In this document: piece after piece, positions 44,555 through 56,372 of the stretch | How the letters are laid out: each line of letters opens with the position of its first letter | Numbering within the stretch: the first letter of the stretch is position 1 | Origin: Pyrrhoderma lamaoense | Lineage: Eukaryota; Basidiomycota; Agaricomycetes; Hymenochaetales; Hymenochaetaceae | Direction: 5' to 3' | Length of the DNA stretch: 64,000 nt | NCBI GenBank assembly: GCA_002794735.1 | Contig: NBAZ01000006.1 | Span: 248,001 to 312,000 of the forward strand | Notes under the pieces: model-generated | Databases searched by the model: none | What the model saw: only the letters and a program-made list of their open reading frames with translations | Told to the model about the DNA's origin: nothing | Made by a program: the position numbers and the translations under genes

Positions 44555-46650
44555 TTATGATATCCCCATGATTTTTTCAATCTCGAGTAGGCATCGGCCA
44601 CGAGAGCCCTGAGCTAAAACTTCCGAACCCCCAATGCGAGTTTTCTGCTCCCCTTGCAGGCATTCATATATGAGCTGCAACATCTTAATAAATTGGCCTC
44701 CCCAAACTTTCGTAGCGTGATTCCCTCCTTCATCAAGGGCAACTATGATGATCATTAAAGATTATTCGATTTAGACAAACAAAATCATGTCACCTACCAT
44801 AGATTATTTCTGCGGCTACTGGCTTTTCGAGCATAGTCGAATTATTCAGAAGCTGGGAGAGATACATCCATAACCTTGCAGGCCTAAATGGTACCGGCAT
44901 CGGTTGACTTGCAGTGGGCTCCATTGAAAGGGATAGTATGCTGAAATACAGTCTCATTATTCCAGCAATACGCATCATCTTCTCTTCCGAACCCTCCTCA
45001 GGGAGAGAACCCCATCGTTTTTGCTTCTCTTTGTCTGACAATTGATCCGAAGTTTCATCTTCTAGTAGAACAGGTTCAACACCTGCAGCCCAACAGCCTG
45101 CTCGAGCACAAAGCCGTGCCCAGAATATGTCACCAAGTTCGGGGTATGTTGAAATTAAAGAGATACAGACCCGGGCAAGAGGACGCGCCTGTGATTTATG
45201 TGCCGATACTTCCGTCTCTGCCTGAGCTATGACCGTCTTAGAAAACGAGACAAGAAGTGCATGGAAAAGACTTTGTGCATCATCTGGTCGCGGCATGTTA
45301 GGAATAGGAGCGATAATAGCTTTAATCTCATCTGACTGTTGCATGTCATATATACTAAGGATTTTGAGATGAGCGACAGACTCACAATACGTTTGATCTC
45401 CTTTTCATCGTTAGTCAGTTGTCCAATTTTGGGAGTGATCTTTCGCCTTTGAGCATTCCAGAGTTTTTTCAGAGGTGGAGGTGGAGGGGCTTGGTATCCT
45501 TCTGGCTCAGGATTAGGAAGTCTTGGACCTTTAACAGCACGCATTGTCACATTTTTAATATACTGTGAACAAAAAGTTATCACTTATGAACAAAAAGTCT
45601 CAATATCAGCTTTGCTCACTCTTAATGCACGTAATCCCATCTTCCACATGTCATCTGCATCGAACAACCCCGTTGCCTCTCTCAGCTTGAGAGTTGCCTC
45701 ATTCTGAGCCTTCTTTAATTTCAATGCCTCCTCCCTGTCCAATCTCTCTCTCTCTTCTTTCTCTTTAGCTAGTCGCTGTTCCAGATCCACCCTCTTCTTT
45801 TCCGCCTCTGCTGCCTTCTTTTCTTCTTCTTCCCTTTGTTTCCTTTGCTCTTCCTCTTTCTGCTTTTTCTCCTCCTCCTCGCGTCGTTTGCGTTCTTGCT
45901 CTTCGAAAACACGATGTTTTTCCTCTTCATCTTTGATAGCTTGCTCTACGCGATCCCAAAGTGCTTTGTCACGCTGTTTCCATTGTTCTCGTAGTTTTGT
46001 TTCAGTCTGATCCCGCTTGAGATAGTATGTGAGCATAGTATCCATTACTTTCGTCGATTCCATTTTACGCTCGTCGTCGTATTTTCTCTGTTCTTCAACG
46101 TGTAGCTGTTGTTGTGAGTTACGGAGATCATTCATCACACTAAATTGCTGTCTACGAGCAGTGTACTGGAGGGAAGGGTATATTAGCAATTATTCAGTGG
46201 ATCAGAAGCCGAAACATACGAAGCATCCTGTCGTGTTCGTTTCTCCCATTCCTCATAAGAGTCAACATAGCGTGAGTGGCTTCTGACAGATTGCACTGTT
46301 TCCATTATTGTTCGTTCTTCCTCGGGCGGACGTGAGCTTATTCTTAGTTTCTCCCATGGTAACATCAAATCAGTGTCGTGACCACCACTTTTCTTTCTTA
46401 TCTCATCTTCTGAGGTACTACTAGCGGATGCAACAGAGATATCCGGGTCGATGGATGTATCTCCTTCATCTGTTGAGATGTCTTCGTCAGACGAGTCACT
46501 GTCGTAGACACTTGGGACTCGGAAGCGCGACCGTGAGGGTGCACTAATAGCGGAAGAAGCTTAAAAACATGTGCATTATCAATGAGCGAGAATAACATAC
46601 GCTTTCCTCTCGGGAGATGGAGTAAGAGACCTGGGTACACCAAATCTCAT
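44555..46650 (-). CDS. GLE1: mRNA export factor GLE1 (nuclear pore, RanBP-type helicase activator)
   Basis: GLE1 sits on the cytoplasmic face of the nuclear pore and, with inositol hexakisphosphate, activates the DEAD-box ATPase Dbp5 for mRNA release. About 600 aa in six or seven exons. N-terminus MRFGVPRSLTPSPERKA and an acidic region (YDSDSSDEDISTDEG). Then a long charged coiled coil (~45700-46100 reversed; runs of KRREEEEKKQKEEEQRKQRE). The C-terminal GLE1 domain has PNMPRPDDAQSLFHALLVSF, ISTYPELGDIFWARLCARAG, MRIAGIMRLYFSILSL, FRPARLWMYLSQLLN and KVWGGQFIKMLQLIYECL, ending at 44555. The ATG at 46648-46650 was chosen because it starts the only in-frame first exon. At the junction near 46223 (QDAS to YTARRQQ) the splice phase is off by one base, repaired by one extra G. 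Confidence 0.88.
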
Positions 46651-48477
46651 GTTTCAGATGTGAACAGATGTAAAGAAGAAAGTGATGTATAGTATGGTGC
46701 TAAAAGCCAACAAGTAGGTGGTTGGTGCACACTATACCACGTGATTGCGTGCTAATTTTCTAAATGCGGTAGTGTACATTACATGTACGGTGTAAATAAT
46801 ATATGTAATGTTTGATGTAAAATACTTTCTACTCTCTATTTAGATAACATTACTTGAACGTTCGACATGTTCCTGGAGCTCCTGTTGAAGCATATATTTG
46901 TTCCGATTATTGAATAAAGGGTTTTCTTGTGTAATGAGAAATATTGAGCTAAAAAAGGGGGAGTACGTGAGTACAGTAATATCAAGATTCACCATCAGGA
47001 CATGAAGTACAGAAGTAACGAGCCCTTTTAAGTAAGTGCTTCGATACATACACTAATACGAGGACGGGATGCATACATGCTTTCTTCCATCTCAAAAGCT
47101 CTTATGTGGGTAACGACAATTCAATCTAGAACTGCCATTGAGTGTGGCTCCTAGTATTGACTCGGGTGCAAATTATTTTCAACCAGTCTACAATCATATC
47201 GAGTACGTTATCTGCATGCTGACCCCTGACTGTGATGTCGGTTGGTGCGATATACTGGTTCCACTTTGTCCAAATAGTACACCCCCAATACCACCTTCGC
47301 AATAGCCCATTCCAGGAATGATAAATAGTCTCTAGAAGTCATCCATAGTATTTATCCTCGTCAGGTGCTACTTGTACATGATAAAAGCCTCAAGAATATA
47401 ATGTCCGTTACTAGTTGTGTTATGAATTAAAAAAATAAGTAGAGGTGGAAAAAGGTAGTTGGCCTTAGATATGCGTTATATTTGACTTATATTCTGCGAA
47501 TAAATTAAATCACTGTTACCCAGCCTCACTATAAGGTATAAGGTTTTGATGGACTCACTGGTAATCATTTCACGAGCGATCTCAACAACAAGCATTAGTA
47601 TGCACGTTGAGCCATATTTGCGCCTTCCCTTCTGTAATACCGTCTTCATCTCACATAGCACTCTTATCCTTAAGCCAGAGTTGTAATATCAGTCAGTCAG
47701 TCTAAGTAATTCAACTGGTTCTACTTTACTATTTACCCTAATCTACCGGGATGTAAGCTCTGTCCTCATGTTTGTATCCATCTATACACCATGCAAACGG
47801 ACTTGAATAATAAAAGCACAGTACATCTTAACAATAGACGGTGGAAACTCCAGAGTTTCCTAATCATTGAAGGAAGTAATTCTAGGAGCTAGAAGATGTA
47901 AAGATCTACAGCTCTTGTATTTTGCGGTAGAATATCAAGGTCCAGTGACATACGTTGTCGCTAGGGAGAATTATTGTTATATCTGAAATAGTGTACTTGG
48001 ATGATAAAAACGTGGTTGGAGTTATGACCTGATTCCCATGCAGTAATATCAATTTGTACTGTGCAAGTTGGCCGCTCACTAGGCGGAACTGTTCCGAAAT
48101 GATCGACGGACTTAAATTACTAGATAAAGTAATTTGCAAGCCAGATTGAACCAACTTGTCTATTGTTCACGGACCGCCAGCAACTAAGATGTTTATTGTC
48201 CTCATTGACTTCTAAATTTCTGGTATCCGATACACTCTTAGTCTCGCCATTCACATATAGAACTCACAATAGAGATAAGCTCGGTTGTCGCGGGTGAATA
48301 CACTCCACTCCGAATTATGCACAGGCCTGAAAACAAGTTTTCTTGTCCTCGAGGACATATAAGATGGCGCCCGTAACCTATCGGTGCACAGCGCCCTTGT
48401 GGGACTACCACCCCAAGTCCAAAGTTAATTAGACTCTGGATAAAATCTGCACTTTCATCTTTCTGTCTTCTTCCGCT
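46651..48477. other. Gene-poor divergent intergenic region
   Basis: About 1.8 kb between GLE1 (minus) and the next plus-strand gene. Only short open frames without motifs are present. Near 46770-46810 there are several imperfect copies of TACATGTA/ATGTAA-like strings. The two promoters should lie at the two ends. Confidence 0.4.
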
Positions 48478-49659
48478 ATGGACCGCACTAGCACCTATCA
48501 TGTTTACCCCACACCTCCGCCGACCGTAAATAATCTCTCTACCCGTCAAAAAGCCCAGCTGAGGCGAACAAACACAAAGTTGACCAAGGTTCTCGGCGCA
48601 GCACCACAGGTTGTCGATGATATAGATATATCTAGTGAGTAAAATACAGTGAAATTGGTAACATAATAACTAAGGATTCTGACTATGACCACAGTAACAG
48701 ACTCTCGGCCCTTCAAGCCAATCCGGAAATTACAGCCATCTCTTTCAGTATCCGTATCGACCTTTCAAGGATTTCGTGGACGTCGCTCTCAAAGTATTGA
48801 GAAAAACAAGGACCTCGCACCCCTGTCTTCGGCTCCCAGACCTTCTTCACGTAGCCGTCTCCCAGCACATTCTTACGGAAAGTCTGGACGTGCTCGATCT
48901 GGTTCTCTATCCTCATTAGACTCTCACTCCAATGAAGGAAAAGAAATACTATCTGAGGCTCGAACTAGACCTCAGAAGCAGAGCAATTCCCGATCAGACC
49001 ACAATAGTCGAGACTCCTTATGTGATACCTTGTACGAACCTTCGTTTTCAATTCCCTCCGAGCTCAAAATTCGCAGAGAAAAGATGGCACGCGTATGCAA
49101 ACTTCTGGGAGAAGATGTTCCTGTCGACCTGGTATTCCCGTCACCTCAACGTTATGAAGGAGAAGAATGTGACTACGCACCTGTAATGGATATATGTGCT
49201 CCTGAAGTATTCTCCGTGCCTGCGCCATCTCCCAAATCTCTACCAAAACCCAAGAGGAAGCCTGTTCCAGAGTTTCTTGAGCAGCCGCGCATCAGTGCTA
49301 GACGACTTCCCTTTCTTGAAACGATAGCAGAGCAAAGCCCGAGAAGTTCTTACTCGTCAGCATCCTCCATCGATAGCGCATCCTCATTACTTACTTCGAC
49401 TACCTCCTCCTCATATCGATTTACATCTTCGGGATGTTCCTCTTATCTCATCTCGTCATCATCTCATGATACCGTTGCCACTCCCCAATCCGTCACCCCG
49501 ATTACGGAGTCACGCAGCCCATATAATCGACGAGAGTTCTCCCTCTATGTACCACTCCGCGAACAGGGATATGGTTACTCCCTGGGTTGCCACTCTGAGG
49601 CCAGAAATAGCCTTCAAGATGTTAACGTTATGCGAGGCTTGATGGACTTACGTGCTTGA
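48478..49659 (+). CDS. Conserved basidiomycete hypothetical protein, Ser-rich
   Basis: Two exons, 48478-48634 and 48695-49659, join in phase to 373 aa. No enzymatic domain is recognised. The first exon has a basic, helical motif (NLSTRQKAQLRRTNTKLTKV then LGAAPQVVDD) that looks strongly constrained and, from memory, recurs near the N-terminus of uncharacterised Agaricomycete proteins. The second exon has SELKIRREKMARVCKLLGE followed by DVPVDLVFPS, another block that looks constrained. The remainder is Ser/Pro/Arg-rich and probably disordered (SSASSIDSASSLLTSTTSS), ending near SLQDVNVMRGLMDLRA. The two short conserved blocks in a disordered chain suggest a docking or scaffold protein; that is inference. 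Confidence 0.7.
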
Positions 49660-50185
49660 CGGCCTAGCCTCCGACTTTTCTGTTCAGTTTTTTCATGACT
49701 GTATCGACTGAAATGGAATTCCCTTTATCTTATTAGTTGTATTTTTTAATATGTTAATCATCTTTCTAACTCAGAACTGGGTTCTGATAATCTTATCTTT
49801 TCCTCTTCTGTATCGTAGTTTTTAATTCCCGTTATCATTCCAATGTTTATGTATATGTAGATTTCTTATTTCTTTTTCTTTTCACGTCCTTTTCACGAAT
49901 TGGAGTCGAAGCTACATAACTCTGTTCTTTTTTAGTTTACAATTGTATTTCTTGAAACTACAGACTTTTCCCAGAAAAGCAAACTCAAAGTCCCGAATTA
50001 TGAATTGTGAAGGTTACACAGATTGCAAGGAATGAGAGAAAAATGACAGGAACACCGATCGATGACGTGTGAAATAGGAAATGAGCGTAAAGCGTCCGCT
50101 TGGGAATGGGCGGTATTGCACTGACCAACTCCGTGGAATAGGGGATGAGAGGGGTGAATTATAGAAAGATATCCTTTTTTTCTGG
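49660..50185. other. Convergent 3' intergenic region
   Basis: About 530 bp, T-rich on plus (many TTTCTT runs), between the ends of the unknown gene and the 7TM gene. Consistent with two 3' UTRs. No gene seen. Confidence 0.4.
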
Positions 50186-52240
50186 CTATGATGTACTGGG
50201 TCTCTTTTGCCGCCGTGGTCTCCTAAGTTCATACACCTCACCTTCAAGATTCCACGTTTCTGGAGGCTGCCAGGGCGTCCCGGAATTACCACTAGTATTA
50301 GGCCTTGATACTCGCCCTTTTGGTCTTAAACGCTCATTGTACTGTGTATGCCTTTCCTCTTGATTCCGTGTATGCACTATGCTTCGCGGGCGTGACACTG
50401 TGGTGAAAACGGGGAAGGGTGGGAAGGTGATAAACTGTTGTCAAGAAGAATCCTCTCGGCCAACCCAGCTGGGCTATTCGTGCTCGTCGAAGTTCGTAAG
50501 TCCGTGGTAACACTGTGAGTGACCTCGACGACAATCTGGGAAATAAGAGAAGCATCTTGCTTGGTCCCTTCTGGGAACATTTCGTAAACATCGTCGTGGA
50601 CATCCTCCTCCTCGTTGTTTATTTCCTTTGGCTCCCCAGAATCTTCACTGTCAAACCAGTGATTGATTACTGGCTGGCCTAAGTTTCCAATTACGGTTGA
50701 CGTTAGGTGTAGGTGTTCGTTATTATGATTCATTGAAGGGAATGAGACGAAGGCGGCGGGTTGAGAGGCTTGGTTGCGCAGGTTGAGGACAAGACGGGAA
50801 ACCATCAGACTAGTAATAAGGGTGCTGAAGCTGGCGTTAATAGCCTTTAGATCGGGCTGGAAGGAATACATCAGTATTTGATAAGTAGCTACAGGTTTAT
50901 CATCGACTAACCGGAAGTGTCTTAAGAGAAAAGAAAATCATTAGTATCCAAAGAAATCTAATAAATATATCACTCACAAGAAATAATGTTACAGTGACAG
51001 CATTGGCTACAAAGATGACGAGAAAATATACAATACCTGCACTAGACGTAAGTAAACGACAATATAGAGTAGTATAGTGATTATTACCGTCTCGCATCAT
51101 GATTTTTATCAAAGGAATTGCGGCACCATGTCGATGACGACGGTATATAATTAGTGTGCGAGATATCGTAAGGATAAAGATGGCAGAATCTGATACATAA
51201 CATAAAACCTTCAGAATAAAACTCAATAGGCTATACAAGTCATGCATACCAAAGATGAGTTCGGCAACCCAAGTAAAGACAAAACGATCGTTTCTTCAAG
51301 TAATATAACTATGTCAGCGGCTGCTAACTGCGGCGAAGACCCAAAAGGTACGTACGAGTCATCCCTCCCAGTAAGAATACATCCGACGAGTCCTTAAGAT
51401 AGAACTTCCTATAAGGAAATAGATAATAATGACAAGCATAACCTCCTTACCAGGTGGAAGAGTAACACTCGTTCCGTCAGTGAACGCCCACTAAGAAACC
51501 AATGAATATGATAGATCACTACGAAACCGATTGTAAACCTACAATTTTTACAGCTAGCTCCGCAAGTAGGAGTATGCTAACGGATACTAACATGACAACA
51601 CTTCCTCCATAGATTGAATATAGACGTAGTGTGAAGATTACTAGAGATTCTTGTCAAAAGGAATCCCAGATAACTTCTTGTTGAAAGGACATACTCCCTA
51701 TAGCTGTACATGTGAAAATCTTCAGGACCTCGGGATACAATACATAACGGTTACAAACCGACTTTGGCCAGTCAGCGTGAAAAGCTGTTAGAACAATTTA
51801 ATTAATGTGAGGCATGGACTAGTAGAGAACGCATTTCTTACAGACTATGATAACAATATATCCTAATGGAGATAGATATCGATTCTAAGTATCAAGGCGT
51901 TAGAAGGTGAAAATTATAACATTATAGGTACTTACCATGAACCAAAGGATAGTAGCAAGAGAGAATCGTTGCTTCCAGATTTTCTCGACCTCTTCTCCAA
52001 ATGTGATCAGGATGTCATAGAATAGCATAACTATACTATTTCATTAGCTCTTATTGAACAAATGAGATAGTGATAGTAATACACGCACCGCAACAGGCCA
52101 GAGAAAACATCTTTGCGGACAGACTGAAAATCCAAGGGCTGTTTCAGTTTGGGTAGTAGAGTATATGCATGTAGCTTCACTTACAGATGGGAAGCCACAA
52201 CGGCTAATTCGGCAGCTGCATTGGGGTCGGTGTTGTCCAT
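50186..52240 (-). CDS. DUF6533-type seven-transmembrane protein
   Basis: Member of the large Agaricomycete family of 7TM proteins with an N-terminal DUF6533 segment; function unknown, possibly receptor-like. Exon 1 begins MDNTDPNAAAELAVVASHLL. The signature VMLFYDILITFGEEVEKIW then RFSLATILWFM-NRYLSPLGY matches the usual YDhhLThxxEVExIWxxxxS pattern. Further membrane exons follow (VVMLVSVSILLLAELAVKIW; FVFTWVAELIFDSAIFIL; YFLVIFVANAVTVTLFL) and then INASFSTLITSLMVSRLVLN with LRNQA, marking the last helix and cytoplasmic boundary. The tail is acidic and Ser/Thr-rich. The end is ambiguous: without a last intron the frame stops at 50377. With a 38-bp intron (GTTTAT..CACCACAG) it continues through SRPRSIVHTRNQEERH and NLEGEVYELRRPRRQKR to 50186, which I prefer. 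Confidence 0.78.
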
Positions 52241-55200
52241 GTCCAAAGCAGAGCGCACATTGAACGTGCGGCTGAGCACTTTAGATGTAAGGCAGAGGAG
52301 GAGCTGGGAAGTGCCCAAGGGATCCCATTACAACTTGAATGGCGGGGTTATAAACCTGGGCCACGCGCCTCTTCTGCTTCCAGTGAGTTTCTGGAAAGGG
52401 AAGCATTAAACTTCCAACATGAAACAAGCACCGGTGGGAGCGAAGATCGGAGTTGTAAAATGAGATTGTCTGGAGACCATTTAGATAACGATTTCATCAA
52501 TAGACTCTTTTTTTTTGCTTTAAAATAGAAAAACTTATTTCACGGGAAATAAACCAAATTCCTTTATGCACTAACTTGAACACTAAAACAATGTGGATAA
52601 GTTTCATTACAAGCAGCGACACAAAAAGAAATAAGTACATTTAGCACTGAATTGCTCTCCTCTCTGTTAAATTTGGGTTAAACATGCAGGCGCTGGTCAT
52701 CAAATTGAAGCTCCATTAATGCCGTGTGGAATGAATGTGGTTTGCTGTACCGGGTGACCGGGAGCATGCCGATCATATCAAAATGCAAGTTTATCTTTTT
52801 TACGATTACGCGACAAGTCAGCAACTGTCGCTTGAGCTCGGCTTGAAAGGCACTGGTGTGTTAGCTACTACTCGGTTTGATGAACCTCTCTTTAGGAAAG
52901 AATGAAGCTTATTACACAACGATCATCATCTCAAGCCTGAGTGTAAGGCACTAGGTTGAACTTTTCGTCCTGTTTTCTCAACCAGTGACTCAACAGGTAA
53001 TCCGACTTCTCTGTCAAACATACGTTACTTCTCAGGCGCTCTTAGTGATCTCCTAGACCAAAAACGTCAGTTTCGGGGCTCAAGTCTTCTAGCCAAACTA
53101 GCAGCATTTGCCGAGTCAGTGTTTGAAATAGACTACAATTCGAAAATGATATTAGCAATGGCTTGTGCTCTTCGTAATATAGGCCCCAAGGTACTTCCAT
53201 AAATTTGTCTTAATTTCTTCTTCAGTGTAACGAAGAGTATGCTCTGAATATAAAATGTAAAGTATAAGCTAGTTGTAATCCAAACTAGCTTCATTCGATG
53301 GCCTTAAGCATTGAAAATACATTTTATCTTTGAATAACGCGGGTCATTATCATCTAAAGAATCGGAGTTCGATGGTTTGTCAGTGTGTAAAATGACGTCG
53401 ATCCGAAGTCCGAAGAAATCTAGACACGAAATCAAGCGACTTTCATACATACTTCTTATGCTCGTCCGACGATGTTTATCCACAAAGGTATCTTCTTCTC
53501 GGATTAAGAAACAAATGATGACCCTAAAAGAACGAGATCAATATCAGAGCGCGGCGGAGAAACAGAAAATATCGGAACTCGTTATTTTGTCTTTTTATTT
53601 GGTTCACATTCTAGTGGTGGATAATTAGTGGTAGCTGATATGAACACACACACACACGGAAAGTATCCTACAGGAAAAGGCATCATCCATTTTCGGTGAA
53701 TAATCTATAGAAGTTTACTAATCCTTCCTTGACTCAAACGTCGGAAGTATGAGTTAGTTGTGAGACAGTGATATTAGTAGCTGTTAGTAGACTCAGACTC
53801 AGATGAAGTATGTTACAAACCAAAAGGTTCAACTCAGTTAGAATGTATCAACGTACTGACTAGCTTAATTTGACACAAGTAACCGCGTCGAATTTCATCA
53901 CCCTTTTGGTGCAATATGCCAGTGTGCTGTTTCCCGAAGAGGACTGTATTGTCTGTCCATCCAAAATCTTGGCAAAAGACTTTGGACTTGGTTACAACCT
54001 CACATTAAGGTCGATCTGTATTCTTCTCTATTATCAAGTATATTTTTCTGGCTAATATGAGTAGGTCATATATTCTTCGATTTCTTGTGTTCTTCAGGCT
54101 AACTTTGAATGGCAGCTAGAATTGTGTACCCTTACGTAATCACTCCCACAATACTATTACATACTAGTCGAAATTCTGCATGTAAACACCTAACAGAAAG
54201 GGGTACTCACGTTTATCCTATGTATTCGTCATGATAATCAGATCACTCACATGTACGTGCACATTAGTGAGCTAATGCTCGATTCTTAGACGGTCCCTAT
54301 CTGTAATCGGAGTAATCGTGAAACAAAATAACAAATCATGGCGTATCAAAAGTACAAAATCAGAACAATATGATTATGTGTGATCCACATCCATACGAAC
54401 TATGCCCTACATCCGACGTCACCATAGCTCACGACAGACAGTAAAGTAGGATCACGGACAGTTTACTTGACTTTTGTTCCGAATGCGGGATGACTGTCGC
54501 TCAGACGCCGTCATGTAAGACGATTAACAAATAGGGTTTTAATCCGAGCCGAACGCCCATAAGCAGCTCTTAGACTTCTTAACTGAAATATCACATCTCC
54601 TCATAATTCTCACATTCCGCTCATCGCTTCTTACTTTCCGTTTGCATCGAGAAGAAAATCTTTTTCTTTTAACTGTACCTTCGAAGATAATTTCGCCCTT
54701 CCTCGAGATCTTCCTCCCTCCTTATAGCCGCAGTCTTACTAGAAGTTGCAAACAATACATTGCGTGGAGTTAACACAACTTTACAGTTGAGTGAGGCTTT
54801 TCCACCAATGTCTGGTTGGTTCTGAAGCCAAGCAGCGTCTAACCCTCAGATAAATTTGATTTATTGAGTATTCTCTTATGTTCCAAGCCTACGTACCCTT
54901 GATTATCTAGTCGCTTCCATATGCTATACTCTTTGCACGTAAAAGAACAGGCCTTTAACGCACACCTTTATGCTTCAGTATCGTTTTAAAAAGTTCGACC
55001 TTCTTTGACTTGGTTTATTAGCTACAAAGTATCTTCGAAAGCTAGGTGGGAAAAATGGTAGATTATTTTCCCTTTGCAATACAATGGTAAATTTATGTTT
55101 GTACTTAAGAAATTAGAATTAGGGGAAATGAGAGGCAGTCATGGCCGACAGAACTGCGTCTTTCGGGTTGTTATGCAAGTTATATAGTCCACCCAAAGTA

Positions 55201-55246
55201 AAAGCCTAACCGTCAAGATAATGCAGTTCCGTGAGTAGTAGTAGCT
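52241..55246. other. 3 kb gene-poor region
   Basis: No gene can be called. At 53035-53210 one plus frame reads SGALSDLLDQKRQFRGSSLL then AKLAAFAESVFEIDYNSKM and ALRNIGPK, which is protein-like but lacks a start, splice partners or family; it may be a gene relic. Two other short frames (53395-53628, basic; 53870-54055) have no motif. A short (AC)n tract lies at ~53643-53656. Confidence 0.4.
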
Positions 55247-56016
55247 CTAATAATTGACGGATTTAAGATAGTCTGCTAATCCCTCTACAACAGTCGTCGC
55301 TTCTCCTGCCTGCGTTGGTGCAACGTACTCGGCTACGAGAACTGCTTGATTTGTCTTCACAAGTACACACCCATCAGCCTGTATGTGCATACCACATATA
55401 GCAATTTACGTAATATATAGGACATAAGGATGAAGGTAGAATCAGCTAGTGGATCAGGCTAGCATTCACAATGTGTAGAACGTACTCCTTTCTTCCCATA
55501 AACATGCTGATCGGTTGCTTGTAGGGTGAAGAACTTTTGGCCAGCGAGCTTAATACCGTGTGCTTGCGTCTCGCTAGGGTTTGTGAACGCGTTGACGACG
55601 GCTTTTTGCTCATCCGCAGATAACTTTATCATGAAAGGGATATAATGAGAGGATACAGCCAATATATTTGATCAAGGAGAGCCAATAGGTGCATAATAGG
55701 AGAATGAAGAAAGGTCCGAGGTTCGCAGGTTACCATGAGATACGAAAAGCGCAAGATCGGAGAGGGTGGGCTCAATTAACGCCGGGAATGAACGATATAA
55801 ACTGAGAACACATACATTATATCCCGGTGATGCTGCCCAGACTCCACCAGCTTGACCAAGGATAGCAGCTCTTGATACCTTTCCGGTTCCAACGAGGTTA
55901 GTATCAACGTAAGCTGTTCGTCATGACACGCGCAGCAGCATCAAGATCGAGGTTTTGTTGAGTATATGCGTGGTTGTCCCAAGGCAAAGAAGAATTTGCT
56001 AACCTTGCCAAGACAT
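55247..56016 (-). CDS. PFY1: Profilin
   Basis: Small actin-monomer, polyproline and phosphoinositide-binding protein that promotes nucleotide exchange on actin and feeds formins. About 126 aa, the usual length. Exons: a short start exon MSWQ (ATG 56014-56016), then AYVDTNLVGTGKVSRAAIL and GQAGGVWAASPGYN, then LSADEQKAVVNAFTNPSETQ, GIKLAGQKFFTLQATD and HVYGKKG, then ADGCVLVKTNQAVLVAEYVA and VVEGLADYLKSVNY with stop at 55247-55249. The MSWQAYVD start and the WAASPGY and GCVLVKTNQA segments are textbook fungal profilin. All junctions are in phase. Confidence 0.95.
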
Positions 56017-56372
56017 GATGGTGTTTTGGTGTCTTTAGATGTCGTGAAAAAAAGAGGAAGAGAAAGAAGAGATGGTGATCGTCAAAGTAAGAGCTCAAAA
56101 TCAAAGAGAAAGTAACCTATATGGCGATCGATAGTCATCGCGTCTCAGCCACTATGTAAGCAAATATGGCATGAGGTGCACACATTTACTAAATTACTTG
56201 TCGGATATACAAGCAAATCGCTTAGTAACACTAGTTATGAAGACATCATGATCATCCATAAAATCAAGTTAAATTCTGCTTGTTGTGTGTTTGAAAGTAT
56301 TGTACATTTATATCCACAAAAAAACTACATGGATTTTACTGGCGTAAAACGATATTTATCCTGCTTTTGCTC
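56017..56372. other. Intergenic region upstream of profilin
   Basis: About 360 bp between the profilin start and the stop of the epoxide hydrolase (both on minus), carrying the profilin promoter. The part next to the ATG is pyrimidine-rich on minus. Nothing else seen. Confidence 0.4.

Noticed and set aside
48238..48549. 103-codon minus-strand open frame
   Set aside because: Overlaps the first exon of the plus-strand gene at 48478, which has strong motif support; the minus frame has none.
53643..53656. Short (AC)n run
   Set aside because: A simple microsatellite of a few units; no evidence of function.
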